Assembly: GCF_013213835.1 (NCBI RefSeq)
Contig: NZ_JABSSU010000008.1
Location: forward strand, 124,001-188,000
Direction: 5' to 3'
Origin: Winogradskyella sp.
GTDB lineage: Bacteria; Bacteroidota; Bacteroidia; Flavobacteriales; Flavobacteriaceae
DNA length: 64,000 nucleotides
Each line of letters starts with the position of its first letter. The first letter of the stretch is position 1. Made by a program: the position numbers and the translations under genes. The notes under the pieces were generated by a model. It made no database searches, was not told the DNA's origin, and worked only from the letters and a program-made list of their open reading frames with translations. This document shows, in pieces, positions 53,988-60,777 of this stretch.

Positions 53988-54872
53988 TTAGTAGGATTCA
54001 ATAATCTTAAGGTTTTCTTTTAAATCTGTGTTTTCAGGAAAACGTTTATTCGCATTTTCAAGGACTTTAATTGCTTCTTTCTTATAATTTAAAACACCTA
54101 ATGTATTTGCTAAACTCATGTAAGTTCTTGGCTCTTCCTCAAAAAGTAAATTATTGATTTTAAATACTTCAATAGCCGCTTCTTTTTGATTTTTAGAAAA
54201 TAAAACGCGACCGTAGGTATTGAGTTCAAACATGCTTGATACCTTGTTTTTAAATTCTTTCACAAGTTTTTTGCTTTGTTTTTTTAAACCATTTAGGCCA
54301 TCATTTTTTAATATGGTATTGATTTGAGTTACAATCTGATAGTTTGACTCATAATCGTTTGATGTCGTTATGTTAAGCATATCTTTCTCTAAAGACTCAA
54401 CAGGATGTTCAACAATTCTATTGATTTCTTTCCCATTTTTGTAAAAGATAAAAGTTGGTACACGATGTATGTTAAGTCCTGCTTCGTAATGACGTGGACT
54501 TTGCTTATACATGTATGGTTTTGAACTTAATGCTATAACTGTGAGTTGATGCATAGGAAAGTTTGAAGCTTCTAATATTTTGTAGAAACGCGGCACCTCT
54601 CTTTTGCTATCTCCACACCAAGTTCCCATAAATACTGTAATTGTAAAGTTATTTAAAGTCGTTTTTAAGTCGTTAATAATACTCTTGTCGACTTGGTAAT
54701 TATCATAGTTTTCTGAGAACCATTGATTGTAATTGTCAGATGTTAGGCCAGATTTGTCGATTTTTCCGAGTAAAAACGGATTGCCTTCGTCCGTGATTTC
54801 TTTGTTAAGTTCTTGAGCTTGAAGTTGAAAAAAAGGAATAGAAATAAGGAAAAGAAAGAAATACTTTTTCAT
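53988..54872 (-). CDS. Secreted thioredoxin-fold protein with TPR-like tail
   Basis: Protein of 294 residues. The signal peptide ends QLQAQ near residue 19. The thioredoxin-like region has FMGTWCGDSKREVPRFYKILE near 84, so the active site is Cys-Gly-Asp-Ser with only one Cys, and IHRVPTFIFYKNG carries the cis-Pro. The C-terminal 130 residues look like helical repeats (YGRVLFSKNQKEAAIEVFKINNLLFEEEPRTYMSLANTLGVLNYKKEAIKVL). Such proteins are common in Bacteroidota envelopes. The single Cys suggests no classical disulfide reductase cycle. Confidence 0.83.
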   Translation of the reverse strand: MKKYFFLFLISIPFFQLQAQELNKEITDEGNPFLLGKIDKSGLTSDNYNQWFSENYDNYQVDKSIINDLKTTLNNFTITVFMGTWCGDSKREVPRFYKILEASNFPMHQLTVIALSSKPYMYKQSPRHYEAGLNIHRVPTFIFYKNGKEINRIVEHPVESLEKDMLNITTSNDYESNYQIVTQINTILKNDGLNGLKKQSKKLVKEFKNKVSSMFELNTYGRVLFSKNQKEAAIEVFKINNLLFEEEPRTYMSLANTLGVLNYKKEAIKVLENANKRFPENTDLKENLKIIESY

Positions 54873-54971
54873 TTTGATTGAATTGTTTTGTGGTGAATTC
54901 TGAATAATTTAAGCGCAGTCAACAGCAGTTTAAAGGTGCCTTTGTTAACTACGCTTTTAAATGTTTCGAGT

Positions 54972-55379
54972 TTATTTAGCGGCAACAATTTTGCCTTTAA
55001 TTTTAAGAATTTTGTTTCCTTCTTGTGCATTAGACATTACTGTGATGGTTTTGGTGAAATTGCCTAATCGTTTGGTATCATACTTTATGTTTATTCCACC
55101 TGTTTCGCCAGGAAGAATAGGTGTTTTAGAGTAACTCGGCACAGTACAACCACAGCTTGTTTTTACATTAGTGATAGTTAAAGGTGCATCACCTTCATTT
55201 ATAAATGTAAAAACTTTTGTACCGTCAGAATATTGTTCTACTGTGCCGTAGTTAATGATTTCAGTTTCAAATTTTATAATTGCAACTTTTTTGTCAAGGA
55301 AGTTGATATCACTCTTTGAAGCATTAAAAAATCCGATAGCTAAAACTAAAATTAATAATGTGTTTACTGTTCGTTTCAT
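54972..55379 (-). CDS. DUF1573 domain protein, secreted
   Basis: Protein of 135 residues with a signal peptide or anchor (about 1-22). The DUF1573 core is ETEIINYGTVEQYSDGTKVFTFINEGDAPLTITNVKTSCGCTVPSYSKTPILPGETGGINIKYD, with the two close cysteines of CGC. This family is an immunoglobulin-like domain of the periplasm or surface with no known reaction. It ends at the DNA start of the thioredoxin-like gene region, 100 bp away. Confidence 0.9.
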   Translation of the reverse strand: MKRTVNTLLILVLAIGFFNASKSDINFLDKKVAIIKFETEIINYGTVEQYSDGTKVFTFINEGDAPLTITNVKTSCGCTVPSYSKTPILPGETGGINIKYDTKRLGNFTKTITVMSNAQEGNKILKIKGKIVAAK

Positions 55380-55491
55380 GATTTAAAATATTTTGATTCG
55401 TAATGAAACAAACATCATAATTCTCTTTAAAAAAAGTAAACTAAAACGGGTTGGAAATTGGTACTAGAACCTAGTTTGAATTTTTTAATTA

Positions 55492-56544
55492 TCAGGAAAA
55501 CAAGGATTTAGCTTCGTCTCGAGATTGTACATTTAACTTCTTGTAAATGTTGTTTGTATGAGATTTTATGGTATTAACACTTAAAAATAAGGCTTCGGCA
55601 ATGTCTTTATTGGTCTTATTTTCTAGAATATGCTCTAAAACAACTTGCTCTTGTTTAGAAAGCTTTTCCTTTAAATTTTTAGTCTGAGATTTCTTTTGTT
55701 TCCAATTACGAAACACTAAAAATCCATTTAAAAGAATGGAAGCTGAAAGTATAAAATAGAGCAATGTGTTACTCTGTGATTCATTATTGGTTATTGATGA
55801 ATCTAGCATGTATCTATCAGCAGAGAGTTCATTAATATATTGCCTTGTATATGTTGAATTAGGGTAGCTGTTCACCAATCGTTGCTTGAGACTAGTGTAA
55901 TAATTATTGTCTTTTAAATCTTCAACATAGTAGCTGTGTAAATCACTACTGCGGTCAGATAAATATGAGTAAATATATAATTCAGCAATGGGTTCGTTGA
56001 GGGCTTCTCCGTAAGCTTGTAAGGCGCTAAACCATTTTTTATTGTTGAGCTTTCGATTTGCTTCGGTTCTAACCTCGTTATATGCAAATCGCATTTCGTT
56101 CTTTAAGGAATCAATTTTCAAAAATGCATTAGCCTTAGGGTTGTTAGATTCAACCTTACAAAATATCTGATTTCCAAACGAAAAAGGAAGGTTAATCGTG
56201 TCTGTGTTGTTTGCAATAAACAAAAGTTCTTCGCTGTCATTACAATGTCCATTAAAGTGATTAACATCTTGCTGATTGTCTGAGCATTTATCTATATGAA
56301 TTCGATAGATCCGATTATCAGCATCGAGCATGTTACCCTTAAATTCAAAAAATCCGGATGCATCAGCAGTAGTTTTAGCGATAATTTGTTCGGAGTACAC
56401 GCCAGACATTTTTCTGTAATCTTCTACAATGGATAAGTATACAGTATTCTGTCCTTCTTCAGGGTTTATGAAACCAGAGAATGAATATTGGGCTTCGCAA
56501 AATAAAGAAGCGAGAATTGCTAGTATGCAGAATTTAAATCGCAT
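55492..56544 (-). CDS. Membrane-tethered LuxR-type transcription regulator
   Basis: Protein of 350 residues with an N-terminal signal-like segment (about 1-18), a long extracytoplasmic region of about 20-258, one membrane helix (about 263-280, LLYFILSASILLNGFLVFRNW), a short coiled-coil linker (KQKKSQTKNLKEKLSKQEQ) and a LuxR-type helix-turn-helix at the C-terminus (about 295-350, QEQVVLEHILENKTNKDIAEALFLSVNTIKSHTNNIYKKLNVQSRDEAKSL). Thus an external sensor is joined directly to the DNA-binding part, without a kinase or phospho-relay. Confidence 0.85.
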   Translation of the reverse strand: MRFKFCILAILASLFCEAQYSFSGFINPEEGQNTVYLSIVEDYRKMSGVYSEQIIAKTTADASGFFEFKGNMLDADNRIYRIHIDKCSDNQQDVNHFNGHCNDSEELLFIANNTDTINLPFSFGNQIFCKVESNNPKANAFLKIDSLKNEMRFAYNEVRTEANRKLNNKKWFSALQAYGEALNEPIAELYIYSYLSDRSSDLHSYYVEDLKDNNYYTSLKQRLVNSYPNSTYTRQYINELSADRYMLDSSITNNESQSNTLLYFILSASILLNGFLVFRNWKQKKSQTKNLKEKLSKQEQVVLEHILENKTNKDIAEALFLSVNTIKSHTNNIYKKLNVQSRDEAKSLFS

Positions 56545-56779
56545 AGAACGAAACTACATAATTTTTAAAGACTTCAAAATTCTTTATGATTTTATGTGTA
56601 ACATTTTTAAGGAGTTGAAGACTTATATTATAGTTTCTATAAAATCTTAGAAATATTAGTTAGAAGTTAGTTAGTGGTAAGATTGAGCTTGCAGAGATTG
56701 TTTTAGAATAGTCGGTTTTATGCAGGCTCAACCTTACGTTTTTAACGTATCATCATCAAATCAAAAAACAAACATTAAT

Positions 56780-56938
56780 ATGAGTATTTGGCGTGTTATT
56801 CTGTCCATAATTTTCCCACCATTAGCTGTAATAGATAAAGGTTGTGGATCTTTTCTTATAGTTCTACTCTTAACTTTTTTGGGCTGGGTTCCAGGAGTTA
56901 TTGCTGCACTCGTTATTTTAAATAACCCGGAACGATAA
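56780..56938 (+). CDS. YqaE/Pmp3-family membrane protein
   Basis: Small stress-linked membrane protein of 52 residues. The start is ATG 56780 (MSIWRVILSIIFPPLAVIDK) rather than the frame's first ATG at 56720, since the family begins there. Two membrane helices are separated by a short loop, and the usual PPLAV, KGCGS and GWVPGVIAAL blocks are present. The family protects membrane potential under stress in other bacteria and fungi. Confidence 0.92.
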   Translation: MSIWRVILSIIFPPLAVIDKGCGSFLIVLLLTFLGWVPGVIAALVILNNPER

Positions 56939-56943
56939 TTCAT

Positions 56944-56951
56944 TATCTTTG
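56944..56951 (+). promoter_or_regulatory. -7 box (TATCTTTG) before the 266-residue lipoprotein gene
   Basis: Exact TANNTTTG match, 27 bp before the ATG at 56978. Confidence 0.55.
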
Positions 56952-56977
56952 CTGAAGATATAGTAAGTAAAAAAATA

Positions 56978-57778
56978 ATGAAAAAATTAATTCTCTTATT
57001 GGCAGTGCTAGTTACTGCTTTTAGCTGTAATGTTACAGAAACTTTAATATTTGACGAAAATGGGTCTGGTGAGTATTACACCAAATATGATTTATCAGAA
57101 GCTATGAAGCAGATCGGTGCGATGGGACCAGAAGGTAGTGGCGATAATAAAGATGAAAAGAATAGTAAAGTCATGGATACACTGATTGTGTTCAGTGACA
57201 TTATGGAAGTATATAAAGATAGTGTTGCAGCTCTGCCAGAAAATGAGCGCCTTGTGCTAGAATCTCTTAAAGGCATGTATATGAAAATCAATGCAAATGA
57301 AGTTGAAAAAGAAATGGAGTTTGGTGTTGGGCTGAAATTTAAATCACTAGAAGATCTTAAGGATATTCAGAAAAAGATAAGAGCGGCACAAGCCATGAGT
57401 CAAAAGGATGGTGAGCTAGATAAAATGAAGGAGAACCCGATGATGTCAATGCTTTTTGGTTCGGACGAAAGTGAACTAGCGTTTGAATATAACGACAAAT
57501 ATTTTACAAGAAATACGTTTTTTGAATTACCAGAAGACATGTCTTTAGAAGATGTGTTGTTATCAGAGGAAGATGCAGGTGATGAATCATTTCAGCAAAT
57601 GCTTTCTAACGCCTCTTATTCTGTAAATCTTAAGTTTCCAAAAAAGATAAAATCATATTCTATCGAAGACGCTAAATTGTCTGACGACGGCAAAAGCCTT
57701 GAATACACATTTAATTGGGTAGAGTACTTAAAGAACCCAAAAGTATTAGACGTTAAAGTTGAGTTTGAGGATGAGTAA
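56978..57778 (+). CDS. Lipoprotein of unknown function
   Basis: Protein of 266 residues. The lipobox is VTAFSC near residue 17. The mature part begins NVTETLIFDENGSGEYYTKYDLSEAMK and looks helical and charged. A Met-rich and acidic middle (KENPMMSMLFGSDESELAFEYND) and a C-terminal beta-rich part (YSVNLKFPKKIKSYSIEDAKLSDDGKSLEYTFNWVEYL) follow. I recognise no family. The last codons overlap the lipB start by 8 bp, so the pair is coupled. Confidence 0.75.
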   Translation: MKKLILLLAVLVTAFSCNVTETLIFDENGSGEYYTKYDLSEAMKQIGAMGPEGSGDNKDEKNSKVMDTLIVFSDIMEVYKDSVAALPENERLVLESLKGMYMKINANEVEKEMEFGVGLKFKSLEDLKDIQKKIRAAQAMSQKDGELDKMKENPMMSMLFGSDESELAFEYNDKYFTRNTFFELPEDMSLEDVLLSEEDAGDESFQQMLSNASYSVNLKFPKKIKSYSIEDAKLSDDGKSLEYTFNWVEYLKNPKVLDVKVEFEDE

Positions 57779-58484
57779 ACTAATACAGTTAGAAGATCTC
57801 GGTTTAAAGGACTATAAAGAAACTTGGGATTACCAAGAGACCCTTTTTAAAGCCATTTTAGATACTAAAATTAAGAATAGAAGAGAAGATGCTGGTTTAG
57901 AAACTGATAATCACTTTCTTTTTGTTGAACATCCGCATGTGTATACTTTAGGTAAGAGTGGTGATATGTCTAATTTGCTTTTAAACGAGGAACAACTAAC
58001 GCAAAAAGGAGCTACTTTTTATAAGATAAATAGAGGTGGCGATATTACTTATCATGGTCCTGGGCAAATTGTTGGTTATCCAATATTAGATTTAGAAAAC
58101 TTCTTCACAGACATTCATAAATATCTTCGTTTGTTAGAAGAAATGATTATTCTAACACTTGCTGAATATGGGATAAAATCTGAGCGTAGTAAAGGTGAAA
58201 CAGGTGTCTGGTTAGATGTAGGTACACCTTTTGCTAGAAAAATTTGTGCTATGGGAGTTCGTGCAAGTCGTTGGGTAACAATGCATGGTTTTGCCTTAAA
58301 TGTGAATGCTGATTTAGGCTATTTTGATAACATTATACCATGTGGTATTAGAGGCAAAGCAGTCACTTCATTAAACAATGAACTTGGGGTAAAATTAGTA
58401 GATGAGACTGAAGTAAAAGAAAAGCTATTGAAACACTTTAAAATTCTTTTTGAAGCTGAGTTTAAACTTAAAGAATTAGTTTAA
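57771..58484 (+). CDS. lipB: Octanoyltransferase LipB
   Basis: Moves octanoyl groups from acyl carrier protein to the lipoyl domains of 2-oxo acid dehydrogenases, such as the E2 of this window. Start chosen at ATG 57771 (MSKLIQLEDLGLKDYKETWDYQ); the open frame begins 4 codons earlier at TTG. The blocks EHPHVYTLGKSG, NRGGDITYHGPGQIVGYPILDL, and ARKICAMGVRASRWVTMHGFALNVN with the catalytic Lys are followed by IIPCGIRGKAVTS with the catalytic Cys. It overlaps the lipoprotein gene by 8 bp. Confidence 0.95.
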   Translation: MSKLIQLEDLGLKDYKETWDYQETLFKAILDTKIKNRREDAGLETDNHFLFVEHPHVYTLGKSGDMSNLLLNEEQLTQKGATFYKINRGGDITYHGPGQIVGYPILDLENFFTDIHKYLRLLEEMIILTLAEYGIKSERSKGETGVWLDVGTPFARKICAMGVRASRWVTMHGFALNVNADLGYFDNIIPCGIRGKAVTSLNNELGVKLVDETEVKEKLLKHFKILFEAEFKLKELV

Positions 58485-59408
58485 TTCGGCTTTCTCACAT
58501 TCATTAATTCTACTGACATCAACTAATGTTTTACCATTTTCTCTTTTAGCTACATAGATGAATTTTTGTCCCCATGCTATTTCACTTGGTTTGTAAGATG
58601 AACGAGAATATACCATTTGACCTGAAGATTCGTCAAAAGCTTTTAGCATAGCAATAAATTCGAAGTCTTTTTTAAAGAAATCTTCTTCTGTTAAACCAAA
58701 TAAAGGGCTACTATCATCAATAGGATGTACAACAGTCCACATAGAAGGAAAAAAGCGTACAGAGCTTCGCTCAAGGTCTAAGACATAAAAATCACGAAGA
58801 TCAGAATTATCACGTTTGGCAGATAGACTGATATTAACTTCAACTTCTAATAATTCGTTTTTTTGAGGGTTAACAACTCTAAACATAAAACCATTAATAT
58901 TCTTGTAGGGTGCGATAATTGCTTTGTTGCTATATCTAATCTTTGATTGAGGTTTTGAGAATCTCCCATACAGTAAACCCGTAGCTAATGCGAACGAGAG
59001 TAGGCCAAGCATAGACTCTATGGCTGCAACAATATTTGCAGGCAGGCCAATAGGAGCAACTCTACCATAACCCAATGTTGTCACAGTTTGAGCACTAAAA
59101 AAGAAGGCCTCCATAAATTGCTCAAAAGGTGATAACCCTTCTGTATGAGTAAGATTTTCAATTCCTATGAAACCATAGATTAATGCGAAAAAAGTATTGA
59201 CAATGAAATAGCCAACGAGAATTAATAGGAAGAATTTGCTCCAACTCATTGTGACTAATGAGTGAAAGAAACTAAGACGCTCAAAAAAGGGAATATTAAT
59301 TTTCTCGATATTAAAACTTCCATCTTTATTTAAAGCTCTAAACCCTTCGGAAGATGATTTTTCACCTAACCCAAAGTCGTTAAATTTATCTTTCTTGTGT
59401 TTTGCCAT
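58476..59408 (-). CDS. Inward-rectifier (Kir-type) potassium channel
   Basis: Two-span channel of 310 residues with a cytoplasmic Ig-like C-terminal domain. The first span is FFLLILVGYFIVNTFFALIYGF, the pore helix and filter are FFSAQTVTTLGYGRVAPIG, and the second span is ESMLGLLSFALATGLLYGRFSKP. The C-terminal domain (about 165-305) has ISLSAKRDNSDLRDFYVLDLERSSVRFFPSMWTVVHPIDDSSPLFG. The filter TLGYGR is close to the classical TxGYGx. It converges with lipB with a 9-bp overlap. Confidence 0.92.
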   Translation of the reverse strand: MAKHKKDKFNDFGLGEKSSSEGFRALNKDGSFNIEKINIPFFERLSFFHSLVTMSWSKFFLLILVGYFIVNTFFALIYGFIGIENLTHTEGLSPFEQFMEAFFFSAQTVTTLGYGRVAPIGLPANIVAAIESMLGLLSFALATGLLYGRFSKPQSKIRYSNKAIIAPYKNINGFMFRVVNPQKNELLEVEVNISLSAKRDNSDLRDFYVLDLERSSVRFFPSMWTVVHPIDDSSPLFGLTEEDFFKKDFEFIAMLKAFDESSGQMVYSRSSYKPSEIAWGQKFIYVAKRENGKTLVDVSRINECEKAELN

Positions 59409-59415
59409 ATAGACC

Positions 59416-59423
59416 CAAAATTA
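59416..59423 (-). promoter_or_regulatory. -7 box (TAATTTTG) of the Kir-channel gene
   Basis: Exact TANNTTTG match, 7 bp before the ATG at 59408, compatible with a very short or absent leader. Confidence 0.5.
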
Positions 59424-59448
59424 ATGAAAAAAGGTGAAGGTTATTTAG

Positions 59449-60498
59449 CTATCCTTCTTCATTAAAAAATACCTTGTAATAGTGCATTTTCTTTTCTTCA
59501 TCGTAACCACGTTCTAAGTATTCTGTGGAGGCGTCAGGTGCGTCAACGTCGAGTTTTATTTGGATGTTAGTGTCTAGTTTAATTTCGGTTTTAATCTTTT
59601 GTTTTTGCTTCTTTAAAACACGTTCAGAGACATCAAACTGATTTCTGATAAGGACTTGATTTTCAGATTCATATTGCTTTTTGTAGTCTTCAAATAGCTG
59701 AATTCGGTCTTCTTCTTCAAAGACTTCTTCTTTAAATGTCTCAATATTTACAATTTCATTTTCTTTAAAAAAATCAACCGTTTTTGCGAGAAAATTACTC
59801 TGCTCTTGTCCACCAAAATTTGGTTGTAAAACTTCTTTAGAAAACTCTCTACAGAGCTCTATGCAATTTTTAGTATGTTGGTTGCTGTCATCGGGATATT
59901 TAATGTTTAGAAAGCTCTTTATCCAGTATTGTGTGTCGTATGTATTGTTGTCTACACTAAAAACTATTTTTCCTTCCATGTCTGATGTATTTAGAATCAG
60001 ACAGCCTTTATCAACTTTTTTCGTCTGTATACCTTTTTGAACAAAAATATCGTAATTGCCTTTTTCTAAATAGGTTTGAAAAAACTCTGTTTTATTTTCA
60101 ATTTTATAAATGCCAATAGCATCGGTGAAATAGTCTTCGTACTGAATGTTTTCAAAATGACAAATAACAACATCTCCAGTTTTTATTTGTGCAGAGTTAC
60201 TTTGTTCATAAAGATGTGTAACTACATGTTTAGAAGCCTCTACAAAGTCAATTTCATCTTTAAATAATTTATCGCTGTACGTGTTTATTTCATTCAGGCC
60301 TATATCACTATGATGATGAAAACGGTAGCTTTCAGTGGCACTTACAAATGGCTTTAAGAGATAAGGAAGCATAAGGTTATAAGTGGCTTCATCAAAGTGA
60401 ATAGCATCATCTGAAAATGCATTTTTAGTATCATTAAACTTGTTGCCAACTTTATGGATAATACAATTTTTTATTGAAGCTTTTTGACGTTTTATCAT
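59449..60498 (-). CDS. Nucleoid-associated protein (NA37/NdpA family)
   Basis: DNA-associated protein of 349 residues. Start chosen at 60498 (MIKRQKASIKNCIIHKVGNK) since the family opens that way; the longest frame adds 10 residues. The blocks KNCIIHKVGNKFNDTKNAFSDD, LLPYLLKPFVSATESYRFHHHSD and GDVVICHFENIQYEDYFTDAIGIYKIENK with LILNTSDMEGKIVFSVDNN fit the NA37 family. Roles in chromosome organisation are known for NdpA/YejK only loosely. A palindrome (TATTGCAATTGCAATA) lies just upstream. Confidence 0.83.
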   Translation of the reverse strand: MIKRQKASIKNCIIHKVGNKFNDTKNAFSDDAIHFDEATYNLMLPYLLKPFVSATESYRFHHHSDIGLNEINTYSDKLFKDEIDFVEASKHVVTHLYEQSNSAQIKTGDVVICHFENIQYEDYFTDAIGIYKIENKTEFFQTYLEKGNYDIFVQKGIQTKKVDKGCLILNTSDMEGKIVFSVDNNTYDTQYWIKSFLNIKYPDDSNQHTKNCIELCREFSKEVLQPNFGGQEQSNFLAKTVDFFKENEIVNIETFKEEVFEEEDRIQLFEDYKKQYESENQVLIRNQFDVSERVLKKQKQKIKTEIKLDTNIQIKLDVDAPDASTEYLERGYDEEKKMHYYKVFFNEEG

Positions 60499-60514
60499 TA
60501 TTAAAAGTGAAAAA

Positions 60515-60530
60515 TATTGCAATTGCAATA
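60515..60530. promoter_or_regulatory. 16-bp palindrome TATTGCAATTGCAATA
   Basis: Perfect self-complementary sequence 17 bp before the nucleoid-protein start. A candidate binding site for a dimeric regulator, possibly autoregulatory. Confidence 0.5.
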
Positions 60531-60558
60531 CTACAAAAGGAGAGTTATTATCTAAAAG

Positions 60559-60586
60559 AAAACGTCAAAATAAATTTTGACGTTTT
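60559..60586. repeat. Perfect 12-bp stem-loop (AAAACGTCAAAA/TTTTGACGTTTT)
   Basis: Loop TAAA. The arm TTTTGACGTTTT also occurs inside the start of the nucleoid-protein gene (about 60482-60493), so the hairpin and gene start share sequence. Could end transcription arriving from the minus strand, or be a regulator site. Confidence 0.5.
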
Positions 60587-60777
60587 CAGATCAGGGGACT
60601 TGAAAATTTTGACTATTATAATAACTTATGCCACATCAGCAATTAAGAGTAATCCCTTGTGAAAACTAATTGTAATAAAAATCTGAAATTAAGCGGCATA
60701 ACTATTTGATTAATAGGTGTGTAAATATAGTGTTATATTCAGAAATAAAAAAGTAAGTCCACAAATGTTTTGTAAAT

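Larger units (their letters stand above)
60499..60777. other. Intergenic region with palindrome and hairpin
   Basis: A 279-bp stretch between the start of the nucleoid-protein gene and the end of the next minus-strand gene. It holds a perfect 16-bp palindrome (60515-60530), a perfect 12-bp stem-loop (60559-60586) and no open frame I would defend. The remaining 190 bp show nothing recognisable. Confidence 0.6.

Noticed and set aside
56429-56650. Plus-strand frame of 73 codons opposite the LuxR-type gene
   Set aside because: Mostly antisense to that gene; the end is AT-rich and has no recognised features.
60474-60662. Plus-strand frame of 62 codons in the 60.5 kb gap
   Set aside because: Crosses the palindrome and stem-loop, and has no coding character.
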